From Larus michahellis (taxonomy: Eukaryota; Chordata; Aves; Charadriiformes; Laridae): a stretch of 64,000 bases of DNA. The notes under the pieces are model-generated. The model ran no database searches, had not been told where the DNA came from, and saw only the letters and a program-made list of their open reading frames with translations. Shown piece by piece: positions 25,593 through 38,600 of this stretch. The stretch lies in NCBI RefSeq assembly GCF_964199755.1, contig NC_133903.1, positions 7,457,001-7,521,000 on the forward strand. Direction: 5' to 3'. How positions within the stretch are numbered: the stretch's first letter is position 1; every line of letters starts with the position of its first letter. A program made the position numbers and the translations under genes.

Positions 25593-26229
25593 TGGATTTG
25601 CTGGGCTGCCTGAGCCCTGCCATGCTGGCCATCACCTCCCTCTTGTGCAAGCCCTGCTACTTACTCGCATCTTCATTGTGTGCCTGCCTGGCTTCTCACC
25701 AGAGCAATTTATTTCCCACTCCTGCTTCGATGTGACTGTTCAAGCCTCCTTTTCCAGTTAGGATGCGGCCGCACCACTGGAAATATGTCACACAGCTAAA
25801 GACATTTATTTCAGTCGAGAGACCCGCAAGCGCCTCGGGTCACACTTCATTTGCAGTCAGAAAGAAAGATGCCAAGCGCTGCTCGCTGAAACCAGTTGCT
25901 GAGGCAGAGCGGGGACAACGCGGGTTTCCATCTTAGAAAAACTCGAGCCTGCCGCCCCGGCAGCCCACGCTCCCTCCACCCCACAGGCTCTGCCCTGCTC
26001 CGCGCCTGCCCTCGGACCCGACGTCTCCAGGGATGCTGCCGGCAGCAGATGGGCCCTGTCTGCCTCGAGTGAACCCCCCCACCGTGGGGCTAACCAGGAG
26101 CAGGGCCATCTCCAGCTGCTGGGGGTCGGACCCCAAACCTGACTGGAGGGCTGCACCCAAACCCCGCACGGGACGGGCCTCCCACGCTGCTTCCCGGGGT
26201 GCGAATACCCTCGTGGGTGCGTGTGAGCA

Positions 26230-26476
26230 CCCTCAGAGCCGCCCGCTCCCGTGCGTGCGCAGGTGCCCCCCACCCCCCCGGTTACCGCGGGTGCGGGCCG
26301 GGGCGGAGCGAACGGGCTCGGAGCGGAGCGGGTCCGGCCCCCGCCACCGCCCCCGCGGCGCTGTCATTGGCGGCGGGGCCGGGCCGGGCCGGGCCGGGGG
26401 AGGCGGCGGCGGCGGCGGCGGCGGCCGGCAGAGCCCCGCGCCCCCCCAGCGCCCGGCGCGGCGCCGCGGCCCCGGT
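26230..26476 (+). promoter_or_regulatory. RAB26: RAB26 CpG-island promoter and 5'UTR
   Basis: A CpG island that continues through exon 1 to about 26960. It contains an inverted CCAAT box (cattgg, 26365-26370) 107 nt before the ATG, GC-box-like ggggcgg runs near 26300, repeated gggcc units at 26376-26399 and a (GGC)8 tract. No TATA box is visible. The exact start site cannot be fixed; the CCAAT box suggests initiation about 60-100 nt before the ATG. Confidence 0.6.
26402..26425. repeat. (GGC)8 trinucleotide repeat in RAB26 5' region
   Basis: Eight uninterrupted GGC units about 50 nt upstream of the start codon, probably within the 5'UTR. A second tract of seven GGC units lies inside the coding sequence (26507-26527) and encodes seven glycines. 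Both are potentially length-polymorphic. Confidence 0.9.
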
Positions 26477-26692
26477 ATGTCGCGGAAGAAGGCGGCTCGC
26501 AGCAAAGGCGGCGGCGGCGGCGGCGGCGCCGCGCCCTCCACCGCGCTGCCCCCAGCCGCCCAGGGCACCGGCCGTGCCGCCGCCGCCCCGCGGGGCTCCG
26601 CGCCCGCCCCCGAGCTGCCCCGCAACGGCGGCGCGGCGGCCGGGCGGCCCTCGCTGAGCAGCAGCGGCGAGTTCTACGATCTCGCCTTCAAG
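26477..26692 (+). CDS. RAB26: RAB26 exon 1 (coding part)
   Basis: Encodes residues 1-72: [11 protein letters not shown], seven glycines, an Ala/Pro-rich stretch, then [16 protein letters not shown], equivalent to the human RPSLGGGVDFYDVAFK. It ends AAG before a GTGCGG donor, phase 0. The low-complexity part is the main reason the protein is longer than the human one. Confidence 0.93.
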
Positions 26693-29600
26693 GTGCGGGG
26701 ACGCGGTTGGGGCGGGGGTGGGATGCGGGAAGGAGCGCGGAGCCCCGGTTCGGGGTGCGTCGGGTGCGGGAGAAGTTCCTGGGGGCCAGGACCGGGCGGG
26801 CATCCCTCCCTTCCAGCCCCGGCAGCCCGGTACCGCCGCCGGGTTCGGGTCTCCGGCGGCGGGTCCGGCCTCGGGCGGGCTCCCGGAGCCGCGCTTGGCG
26901 GCGGGGCTGCCCCTGCGGGGCTCTCGGCAGCGGGGGCTGCTTCTGCGGAACTTTTGCAAGTGATGACAAAAGGCTTTCAGCTCACATGAGTTACTGTAAC
27001 CTTCTGGTTCCTCTTTAAAAACGTTAAAAAAAAAAAGCGGTTGTAAAGTGGGGTGACAGTATTGCTTGAGGCGCATCGAATCTGCTCTGGCTGCTGTTGA
27101 AATGTCTCCGGCTTGCGCGTTCTTTTAAAGGCTCAGATGGCTTCTTCTCGCCGCTTCAGATTTTGGCGAGCGAGTCACAGATCAAACGTATTTGCACTCC
27201 CCCCCTCCCCTCTATCATGCGACCTGATGCAAGCCCAGCTCTTGGAGCTCGCTGAGCGATTTTGGCTGAGACTGCAGTTCAGTGCGACCCATCTGACTGC
27301 ATTTCTAACGCAGATCTTCGTAACCGAGCGCAGGGTGATTAGGCTTGGAGAAGATGGTGTTTGCTATGGCAAGTCCAACCTTGGCACACCATGGCAGAGA
27401 GCTCAGTGCCGGTGGCAATCGGCATGGCCATTGCCATGTTAAGATTTGGGACATGCAGTAGGAGGTGAAGGGTGTTCAAGAAGTGAATTTGGTTGCTTTA
27501 GTAGGTGGCTGGTCCTGATACAGCTGCAATAACGGTTCAACAGCTTCCCTAAAATGGAGCCATCTCCGTGTTCACGCTGGCCCATGGCTCCTTGAGCTCG
27601 TCTCACTGCCTGGGCTGGGGCTTTCCCTGGGGATTGCTCCCATGGGATGGGGATGAGCCAAATGAGGTCTCAGATAAGCCCAAATGTGCCAGGTAGCCAA
27701 AACCTCTGCTAAGTCTGGCTGGTTTTGAACCAGTGGCAGAGAGAAATTGCTTCATATTCAGTAAAAACCTGGTTTATTAAACTTTCTCTTTACCTTACCC
27801 CTTTCCTGAGGTTCCTGAGCTCTGCCAGAGGCAGTGGCCAAACGCGAGGGCCAGATCCTGATCACTGAGCCCTTGACTTGAGCCTGGCTCTGGGTGCTGC
27901 TGCGTGCCCTGGGTGAGGCTTCAGCGGTGCTGGGTGAGGAGAAGCTGCCTTTAGAGGTTGCCCTGCTCTAGAACAGAGGTCTGGAAAGTTTTAAAAAGTC
28001 AGTACTACTATTTTGTACTAAAAATGACTTTTTCCTCCCCCCTTCCCTTGGCTTTGCACAGATACACCTGAAGGCTCCCTGGCTCCCCTAATCCTTTTGT
28101 GCCAGAGCTTGGTGTGCGGCTGTGCGTGTGCTCCTGCAGGAGACCTGGTGTGGGGCTCTGCACCCACCATTTGGGTGATGAAGCACTGTGGCCGGATCCT
28201 GGCCACCCTGCCCCAAACTGTGGCTGGGGCTACTGCCGCCCCTCGGGAGGCTGAGCTGCAGAGTGATGGTGGCATTTGCTGCTTCTGATGGCTCCTGCCT
28301 GGGTTCGGTGTGACCCAGGGCAGTGCCTGCCTTAAAACCATTTAAATTCAGTCACGGGCTAATGGCTTGCAGAAGGCTAATGGCAGCGCTTTCGGGAGAG
28401 AGGGAACCCTGCCATGCCAGCGTGAAGCCGTGCAAATTGGTGCGGGTGCAGAAGCCGCTGATGCAGCTCGGCTCCATGGTCTGGGATTTCTTGATGGTGG
28501 GAAGCTGTCATCCTGCAGAGGGGAGAGGGGTCGGGGGGCAAGAGGGCTCAAGGGGGCTTGTGGTCTGAACATAAGCTTCGGGGAGCTGCATTCGGGAGCA
28601 GTTTCAGCTCTGCCATGGTTTCTTTGTGGTGGGGTGGGTGTCTGCCCTGCCTGCACCTGGGGCTGCTGCTGGGTGGGGAAACTGAGGCAGGCGGCACAGG
28701 GAGCTGCTCCCTTGGCATGCGCTGAGGACCAGCAGGGCAGCCATGAGGCTCTGTGGGTCCCACTGAAGGAGTTTGCTCACAGAGGGCAGAGTGAACCTCC
28801 AGAGTTGGCGCGCATGGTTGGGGGCCCCCCTGAAGTCTCCCCGTGGGCAGAGCCAGCCTCCCCAGGAAGCCCTGTGTGTGGTGGGATGCAGGGTGTTTCC
28901 TGGGTCTGCTGAGGACAGGGTGGGCTCCACAGCCATCGAGTCAGAGCTTCCTTTTGGCTTTCAAGGGGTGTTTGTGCCCCCACGGGGGATTTGTTAAGTA
29001 TTGGTCAGGGGAAGGTGTCTCAAGTCCGGCCAGCGCTCAGGGGCGTGCGTGGTGCAGGGTGGGAAATAATCCCACTGCGGGTCCCCACCTTCTCTCCCCC
29101 ACCCTCCCCTGGGTCTGAGGACATCGCTCGTGGACATGCCTTTTCCCCCCTCTAGAGAACAGGATCTGCTCCTGCTCCCGGGATGGGGCTTTTGGGATGG
29201 TGACAGGTAACGGCTGCTGTGGGGCTTCCGTCTAGAAACCCAGTGTCTAACACTCCCTTCCCTCCCTCCCAGGTGATGCTGGTGGGTGACTCGGGGGTCG
29301 GAAAAACCTGCTTGCTGGTGCGGTTCAAAGACGGTGCTTTCCTCGCTGGCAGCTTCATTTCCACGGTCGGAATCGACTTCAGGGTAAGTTCCTGGGGGGC
29401 TCCTCGGGCCCTGCCTGCAGGGTCCAGCAGGCGAATGGCGGCTTTTGCAGAGGAGTAACAAAACATTGCTCCAAGGACTTAAACCTCATCATCCCGACCT
29501 GTGTCAGCTCCGGCTGGGGCACCTCGGGGCTGAGCAACTGGCCGACGGCAGCGGCCTCTTTGTTACTGCTTTGCGCAAGGATGGGGGAGCGCGTTCTCTG

Positions 29601-32600
29601 CTCCAGGTCCTGGGGGTGGTTTGTGTAAGAACTGAGGTCTGAGCATCTGCCCTGTGAAAATATTTCTCTAAGTCAATTTCAGTGCTTTTAACAGTTTAAA
29701 CAAAAAAAACCCAACAAATAAAACCAAAACTGACACAAACCAGAATGCCCTGGAAACAACTCCTGAGCACAGCTTTGGGGTGCCACCGTCGGGGTGCAGT
29801 GCCGGGGTGGCCCTTCTCCCTCTGGCGTGGAGGGGAGGCATCGTGCTGAGGGGTCTCTGAGCCCTCGGAGAGTAACTGTTTTGTTGGCAGTGACCGGAGC
29901 ATCCCGGTGTCAGGGCAGCCCTGCGGGCAGCACATCTGGGCTGTGCGGCACCAGCAAGGACAGAGGGAACCTGCTCCACAGGGGGGATAATGTGGGGAAT
30001 GGGGGGCAGAAGGGGAGACAGCTCGTGTCCTGCGGTGCCCTGGTGTGGGCAGAGCATCCTTTGCCAGGTGGGAACGTCTTAGCGCCAGCCGGGGCCCTCA
30101 AAGCCTTTTCTTGGCTGCATTTCCCCAGCGGTACCTTGCTGGGGAGCTGGGGCTGGCGGGGCTGCCTGGGGACGCCGTGGTTTGGGCAGCCCCTGGTGAA
30201 GGGGAGCTGCGGGGCTGCGCCCTGGGCTGTGGAGCAGGCGTCCCTGGGGTAGGACAGCAGAGCAACGGGGACAGTGGCTTTGCAGAGATGGCATCAAAGA
30301 AACCTTACATCAGGCCGTGAAGGGCCAGCGAGGGAGCCCTGTGGATGCTGCTGAGGCCACGGTGGCTCCTCTGAGCTATCGCTACCAAAGCAGCAGCCAG
30401 CAGCACGCCTGGCTTGGGTCTCTGGCCCGAGGATCAGATGCTCCCAACCATCTGCTTCCCCCAAACCACAATCTTGCTGCTCCCCGAGACGTCTGGCCGA
30501 TGCCGCAGGCTCCTGGGGGAGGCTCAGCCCTCGGGACCGGGGACGTGCCTGGTGGCTGTGCTCCCCCTGCCCTGCTGTCGGGGCACTGGCTGCGTGGTCT
30601 CACTGTACGATGGCTTTTGGCTCCATTTCGGCGCCGTGGTGGTGATGAGCGGGTGCGGTGAAGAGCTGGTGGTGATGCCAAGCACCAGTGTTTCATCTCC
30701 CCGACCGCCTTTTCTCAGCAGGATCTCAGATCTCCCCCTTTCTTGGAGGATTTCTGGGAGATGGGTGTCTCTTGTAACCTGCTATTTCGCTGGGGTGTGA
30801 GTAATAACTTGCTGGTACAGTGACAAGTGGAAGAGATGAGGGACGGCTCAGAAAGCCTTTAGAAAGAAAGCGATGTTCTTTCCTGCAAATAGGCTTTCGG
30901 TGCAGAGCGACGCTGCGGGTTGCAGCAGCGGCTTGGTGAAGTTGGTAAATTGGAATCTATAATTTTATACAAAGGTAATTACACGGTATTTCAGGTGTTC
31001 TTAAAATGAAAAGCGTTTTATTCCTGATTGCGGTGATTGATACCGAGGGCAGTCATAAAATCCTGTGACTTATTGATTAGAGCACTGAAACGACTGCTAC
31101 GGAGAAGCAATCAAATTAGGGCTAATTTACTTCTGTAATAGAGCTGCTAGAGCTACATCGTTTTGAAATGGGCAGATTATACAGCGGGGAAGATCATGTG
31201 TGTGCCCTAAAACTCATTATTATCATCTTTGTAAGGCACTCATAATTTTGGGGGGGACAGGGAAATAGTTTTTTGATTGTACATCTCCGTTCCCATTAAG
31301 ATAATCCTGTTTGCAGCCGCTGTGTAATTGTGCCCCTCTCGCCGTTCGCATCGCGATGCAGATGAAGCTCTGGGGTGGTAACGCTGGAGGCTTCTGCTGC
31401 GAGAGCGCGGTTTGGTTTTAATTTCTGCCTATCTAATAACAAAACTGTCACATCGCAGCTCCTTTTCTGCGTAATCCCACAATTTGGCATCGGGTTTTCT
31501 GGCTGAAGCAAGCGAGGCCGTTTGTGGCGGCGGGCGGTTGTGGTCGGGGAGGGCGGTCGCTGGGTTTCTTTGCTGCATTCGCCTTGGAGTGGTGCGAGAG
31601 GTGCTGAGCCAGCGCAGGGCGTTCTTTTGGTGCGTCTGGCTTTCGCGGCGGGGTTTGTGGCGGTCGCTGAGCCTCGCCGGTGGCGGAGACTGTGGGGACT
31701 CCCCCAAGGCCAGGGTGTGCGGCAGCTGCGCTCCTATGCACGCGTGACCTTGCTCGGCCCAGGGAGAGCTGCCAGGAGCCTGGGGACATGGCGGGGACAT
31801 GGCGGGGACATGGCAGGGATGGAGCTGCCCGGCTCCTGATGTTGTTTTCGGGACTGTCTCCACTCCTATTGAAGCCCGCAGGTCTCTGCAAAGTGCCCTG
31901 GGATGGGACGGAGCCACCTGGGGGGCAGCCCCCGTACCCACCCCCCCCCCCAGCCGCTCTCCACCTCTTCTCCCACTCCGTCCACTGGTCCCAGCGGGCT
32001 CCAGGATGAGCCGCTCGTTTTTGAGGATGTCAAACCATTAGATACACGCAAAGCTATGGCTAATGGATTATGTAGGCCTGAGCAAATGTAAATGAATAGA
32101 AATCCATTTAAAATTAATCTGGCATTACAATTCCTAATGGCCCCCTAGGTTTTTTCCCTCCTACTGTTTTATGTTAGGGAGAACCGCTCGCATTGTGTTT
32201 GTTTATCATCGTCTCTTAAACAAAGGAGGATGTTGGTCTAAATATATTTGGAAGATAAACCACTGATACTAGGGAAATAAAGATGATTGTAGTATTAAAA
32301 AAAAAAATGCATCAAAATGGTACCTATTGGCTCCTGGCTTTGGAGATGCCGAGTCCTTTGGCTTTCCTTGCTTTGAAAATTGGTTTTATTGGAGGAACAT
32401 CTTTAGTTTCCCGGGAAGATACCAGCCCTCCCAGTTCAGACAGGGTAGCGCTGGAGGTGCAGGGGTGCCGAGTGGGGGGTTTGGTTGGGAGTGGGCTGCT
32501 GGGGTGACCCTGAGCGGGGGGTTTGGTTGGGGGTGCGCTGCTGGGGTCACACCACCCCCTCCCCCCCGCCCCGTGCTGTGGGTGCCATTAAGGTGAGGCA

Positions 32601-35600
32601 GAGCCCTGGGGCGAGGGGTCCTGCTCTCTGCGGGGGCTTTGCCTGAGCAGGGGGCTCACTCGGAGCAACAGAAACTTCTATCCGAGTTATGAGGGAGAAG
32701 CCTCTGCGTTGAGCAAACCCCTCTCTGCCTCCAGCATCCCGCTCGCAGGCATCACCTTTGGAATTTCCAGCCATCGCTAGATAATGGGGGGCTTAATTAT
32801 TCCCTCCCATTAGCCGTGGTGTGGCCAGGGCTGTGCTGAGCTGTGGCATGAGATCTTCCTCCTTGTCTTCCCCAGGGCTGGGGGTCTCAGCAGCTCTGTC
32901 TGCTTGGGGGCAGTGGTGGGACCAGGTCTCTCGCTGCAGATCCCGGCCGGGGAGGGCAGGATGGGTCCTGCCTGCGCGAGGTGGTGCGTGCTTTTCCAAC
33001 TTCATATGTTAGGGTTTTGGGGAGAAGGGCCTCCTGGAAAAGAGCAGGTTGATCACTCAGAGGTGTGAATCCCACTTTTCTCGGTGCTACTGAAGGAGCT
33101 ACATTTCGCTTTAATTTTGGGAACGCGGCAGAAACCTCAACAGGAGTCAAAGCTGCGCAGCCAACAGTACTTCTGTCTCGTCGTAACACCTAACTGATGG
33201 GAGGAATGTCTTGCCAAAGCCGAGAAACCAAAGGGCCGTGTGAGCCCACCGTGTGTCCCCTCCCCAGTGGTGGCTGGGCCCCCTGGGGCCGCCCCGATGC
33301 TCGCCGCCCAAGCGGGGTGCTCTGCCCTGAGCTTTGCAGGGTTGGGCTAGTTAAGGTTTTTGTACTAATTGGACCTGAAAGGAGAAGAACATAAAAGTAA
33401 AAAAAAATTAAAGATGAGCCTTTTCTCCCTGGGAAGAGGTGCTAATGAGTTCCTTTGCATTAGCAGGGGAGACGGTTTCTGGGCTAATCAGTGGGATGAA
33501 ACCTTAAGGAAGCGCTTTGCTGGCCGAGTTCAGAGCAGGGCGGCTTGTCTTCGCTTTCTCCGAGGTGCGTAGCGGTATCGCTCCTCTCTTGCTGCCCCAA
33601 GGAGAGGGAGCAAACCAGCATCCTCCTTGCCTAAAGCGTGCCCGGGTGCTGCGGGAGGAGGAGGGAGCCAGCCCCGGTGCTTCGACGCAGCCTCGGGTTT
33701 CCTGAGCAGGCGGCTGGGCGCAGGGAACGCTTCCTCTGAAGGCTGGTTGGGCTCTGGCATCCACAAATTTGCACCACCGTGTCCAGGAGGGGTTTCTGCT
33801 GGTTGTTACCCCGTGGAGACCCGTGGCTCCCCCCTGGCCGCAGCGTCCTCGGGCAGGGGCGAGCCCGCGGCGGCCGCACTCTCTGCTCCAGCCTTGGCCG
33901 TGCCGCAGTTAATCTGCACGCTGTGACGGCTGCCGCGCGCTGTAAATAAAAGCTGTCACTTGTGACCCTGAGCTTTAAGGACTCTTGATTACATTCAGCC
34001 CTGCGCTGCTCTGGGGGTGGAATCAGCGGTATATAATATGGTTTTTTGCATAAGAGATTTGTTGCATCTCTGTTTATTTTTCGTAGCGCGTGTGTGTGCA
34101 CCTTCCGTCGGCAAAACAGCAGCTGCTGGCTGCCTGCTGACTCCTTCAGTGAGATTAACTTTGCAGGAGAGACGGAAAGCTTCGTTCCAGCCATGCAGGG
34201 TGTGCAAACTAACACTGGCCCCGTGGTCTGGATTTGGCAAGTCTGGTCCTGGGTCTCCATGCGCTCGGAAGAGGGAGGTGTGGATGTCCTGAGCATCTGC
34301 CAGTCCCCAGCAGGCGCCTGCATCCCTGCCCTCGGGGTGATGCTCCAGCGCAGCGTTCGCCGTGGTGCCTCCCTTTGAAGGGCTGGTGCAACCTGGAGCC
34401 ATCTGAAAGCCAAGGGCTGGCTTTTATCTCAGCGGCTGGCACTGAGCATTAGCAGGGCTAATTTTCTGGTGGATCAATCTGGAAAAAGTGGGAGGGGATC
34501 TGCTTAGGCCGGAAGAAAGAAAAGGAAATAAATTAATTCCAGCATGTTTTTCTGTATAAAACTGGTCCCAAACATTTGAGGGAAGGGACTCCGGGCATCG
34601 AGCAGAGTGTGTAGTCTCTTCTGTTTGCGTGTTTGGCCGTGTAGCGTGGCGATGTTTGTGGGGTCAGGCAGAGGGGCTGCTGCAGGCTGCAGTTGGGTGG
34701 GTTTGGGTTGGTTCCTGGGGCACTGAAGGGGACAGCCCTGGCTCCACACCCCTGCAGGGAGGTGGCCTTCCCCTGGGAGAGGCATCTCAGTGCTGCCTGG
34801 GTTGCCTGGACCAAATTCTTCTATGTGGGGCTCCTCCATGCCAGCAGCAATGCGGGTGCGACCGCTCCAGGCCAGGGGGCTCAAGGAAGGAGCCCTGTGG
34901 GGGTGCTGGCATGGCAGGGGGGGCAGGGGGATGCCTGTCTGCTGCCTTGGGTATGTGTCTCCAGCAGCTCTTTGTCTGAAATTGGCTTGTTCTGCATCTC
35001 CTATTGCTGTATGAATTTTAATAGAAGCCAGTAGCCTTTTTTGTACTTTTGCATTTCTCGCTGTAAGGAAAGCTGGGATAAATTTGCCCAGAGGAGCTTT
35101 CCTGTGATGCTTTGCACCCCTTCAGCCTGGCTTTGGGGGGCAGACGAGATGCCGGCACCAGTGCCGTAAGGACCAGGTGCCGTAAGAACCGGGTGCTGCC
35201 CGAATCTGGCAGCAGGTGAGGCAGGTCCTGGCCAGCTCGCGCAGGGAGTGCAGGCGCTGCGCGCTGGAACGTGCCTCAATTTTATCGATTTGTGTCGTGT
35301 GTGACTCCTAGGACGACAGCTTCTCCATAGCCGCTGCTGATTCCCGTTCCCCACTCCCAGGACAGGCTCTCAGGGGAGTAAATAGCCATTTTTCCTGGGA
35401 AACCGAGCCCTGCTTTGCTTTCAGCTGCTGCTCTCCTCCCTTGCAGAGGGACACAGCTTTGCAGTCGGCAAAGCCTGTCATTTGCATGCAGGGGCTCAGT
35501 TGCCAAGAGATGCTGCGAGCGGCGCCCGTGGCGGGCTACACCCCGCTTTCTCACATCTGCTAGTATTTTATTCATGTTTCTTTGCCTCTTGCATTTGAAA

Positions 35601-38600
35601 AATAATAAACCTCCCCGGTGCGCTCCAGTTCTGCAGCACACCAGTGAACTGCGAACACCCGTGTGCTGGCGGTAATCCCGGTGGACAACAGACTCAATTC
35701 TTGCCCTGGGGAAGGCAAAAAGAAATAAGGTGAATGTCTTCAAAGCAGAGAAGTGCTTGAGTTGCCCTTTAAGTAAGCGGCTGGAGGAGCCTCAAGACCC
35801 AGCGCCTGATCAAGAAAACTCTTAACCAGTTTGCAGGATGGTGTGAAGGTGCCTGTGCCGTTCTCGGCGTGCCAGGGGCTCTCCCACCCCCTCAGTGTTT
35901 GGGAAATACCACCCAGAATGGATCAGGTGTTTAAACCGGGTATATGAAATTTTGCATCCACTTCAGCTGACGGCGGGAGCACTGGGGACGTGGGGTTTCG
36001 TGGGAGATGCTCCTGGAAGGGTGCCGGTGTCTCCCGGGCTCCTGTAGCCCCAACATGGGTCCGTCCCAGGCCAGGATGGTTGAAATAAAAGGCGTAATTA
36101 GCTCAGGCAGAGCGCAGGAGGCCTGGGCTGCTCAGGAGTTGCGGAACCAGGGCACAGACATAGAAAAAATCCACTCAGGAGCTGCTGGTGGAAGGAGGGA
36201 GGTTGTAAAGCCATTCACTGTCACTTGCTTCTGTACCCTCCTCCTTAGAGCTGTACGGGAGCTCAAAACCCCATCAGAGGACCAACACAGTAGAAACTCG
36301 GTTGGAAAATGCAATTCCTGCACATCCACAGCCTGTTGCAAGCCTACGTGGAAGGCACAAGCTGAGTTGCTTCCCAGGGTGTGGAGCATCTGACCAGAAT
36401 GGCTTAATTTCTTAATCCTTTAATTTCTTTTCCAGGCAAGTTGCACTGCAGCACGGAGGCGGGTTGGGAAGTGGCACCTGGGCTCAAGTGGTGTCGTTGC
36501 AAGTGGTGTCCCCTCCCTGAGCCATCGGCATCCACCGTGGCTGGGCCATCAGCAGGTGCAGCCCTCCCGTGCCTTTCTCTTATTTCTGTTTTTCCTGCAG
36601 CAGCGTGGGAAGGGAAGCGTTGCTTTGTGCATTGTAAAATTGGATGAGATTTTGGCGGTAGCTTAGTGGTTGCGCTTCCAAGTGCCCTGCGAGGTCCCTG
36701 CGGGGTGATGGACCGGCTTGCGCGAGCATCCTCCCTCCGGCACCCATCTCCTGCGGGGATGGTGGGTGTGGTGGAGCTGCTGCTGGGGACTGTTCTGCCC
36801 GTGAGCGGCAGCCGGAGGCATCATCCCATGTCCTCAGGGCTGTGGGTCAGCGTCTTGCTCCCTGCTTTCCTCCAGCTTAGCAGGCTCCCTGCGAAGGAGT
36901 GGGGTGAGGAGGAGGTTGGTGCTGGAGGAAGCTGGTGGGCACACAGATGTGGTGTGTCTGCACCTCTCCAGGTGGTGCCCGGTGAGAATTTGGCCCTGGG
37001 GAGGCCAACTTGGGTGCTGGAGCATCAACTGCCCCAGGGCAGAGCCAGGCGTTACTCTGGGTCCGCTCGTGGTGCCGGGGCCTGCGAGGGAGTTTTTTAT
37101 AGCCAATAAAACATTTAAATGGGCCTAGAGTAAGTCTAAACGGTTTGAATATTTAATGGAATACATTTAGCTTAATTTCACTTTCATCTTTTATTTGTGA
37201 TAAAATATTGAATTCAGCTGTGCAGAATTGGGGTTTTCTTGGAAAGCAGAGGGGAGGTGGCTGAGCTGGCGGGGGTGGGTGGGCTTCGGGGTGCCTCTGC
37301 CTCCCACTGCCACCCCCCTGATTTATGGGGGTATTAAGGGGCATCCCTGCCCCGTGGCTCTCGCCTTTCTCAGCCCCCATGAGCCCCCGAGCCCTGGCTG
37401 CCTCTCTGCTGAGCTGCTGACTCATTTCATTACCCCTGATTAATTATTTGCCCCCAGCAAGCTTTGGTTTATTTCCAGTGTAGATGCCAATGATCCCGGT
37501 GCATGCGTGGGGAAGGGTGAGGTGCTGGTCCGGGGTTCGGCAGCTGGTCCCCAGCTGCTGTGGGGGGAGCTGCCTCCAGCTGAGCTCGCAGGGTGCTGAC
37601 TGTGCATCCTCCTTCCCCCAAAATCAGCTGCCCCTTCGTCCTCTTCCCAAAGAGATGCTTTCCTCCTCGCATCTGCAAAGGATGGAGAGATCTGAGGTGT
37701 GGAGATAGAGGTCAGGTTGGTCCCGTTGATGGGGCTTTTGCTGTTCCCTGCGAAGGTAAAGCCGAACATCAGTGCGGCAAATCAGAAGGGCAATGATCAC
37801 CCCCTCCGAAGCCTGGAACAGCGAGTGTCGGCAAAAGATCGTCCCCCTTAGGAAAAAAAAAAAAAGGGAAAAACAATCCTGTCCAAGTGGATCAGAGCTG
37901 TTTACAGGGCAAGGAGCTGCAGCGTGGTGTGTGTCTGAGCAGTTGTCCACTTGTCCTTGGCTGGTGATGGGGGGGGATGCAGGTTCCTATGGCAATGGGA
38001 AATTTAGGGATTGAGGGCTGCTTTACCTGCAGAGCCTTTGGAAGCAAAATATTGGGTGGGTGACATTGTCCTGGGGGCAGGTGGGGGATGCAGGGGGCCC
38101 CAGGGTGGCCACTGGCGGGGAGCCCTGAGGAGCAGGAGGGCAGCCGGGGAAGCAGGGGGAGCTGTGGCATTCCTGCGTGGGGCAACATTGGTGGCATTAT
38201 GGGGACATCCCTGCCCCGGAGCATGGGACTGGCTCAGCCCTGGAGCTGCTGAGCGCCGTGCTGTGCCGTGCCATCATATGCTGATGGCTGGGCAGAGCCG
38301 GGGCGATGCTCGCCTTGCTGGTGGCTGTGCGGCTCCTGGCCCTGCTCACAGCCTGGCAGGAAGGGGAGCGAAGCCCCCGAGCTGCTGTACACGCTGCTGG
38401 CTCCGTCCGAGAGCGAAGGAGCTGCCCCTGCTCCCCCGGCGAGGGGTTTCCAGCGGCGCAGTGTAACTTACACAGCTTTGTTTGTCTAACAGGGGCATAC
38501 AGCATTTTTAATCCTGGCTAAGCACCGAGTCATTGCCTTGAAGGATCGCAGAACCTCTCAAAAGCAACAGCAAATATTTCATCTTTATGCCTGCATTGGA

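Larger units (their letters stand above)
12606..26229. other. Intergenic region between PKD1 and RAB26
   Basis: About 13.6 kb between two divergently transcribed genes. No exon with recognisable protein homology was found on either strand. The longest frames (minus 23240-24145, plus 18703-19482, plus 18176-18841) lack any family motif and sit in GC-rich sequence. Supported contents are listed separately: an orphan CpG island, AT-rich blocks, an X-box-like palindrome and short tandem duplications. Remaining stretches show nothing I can name. Confidence 0.6.

Noticed and set aside
33631-34413. 260-codon minus-strand frame in RAB26 intron 2
   Set aside because: No domain, signal or membrane pattern recognised, and composition changes along it follow the local DNA. 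It would need transcript support.
36654-36725. Possible tRNA gene
   Set aside because: The A-box-like part is good, but no B box, anticodon arm or acceptor stem can be built.
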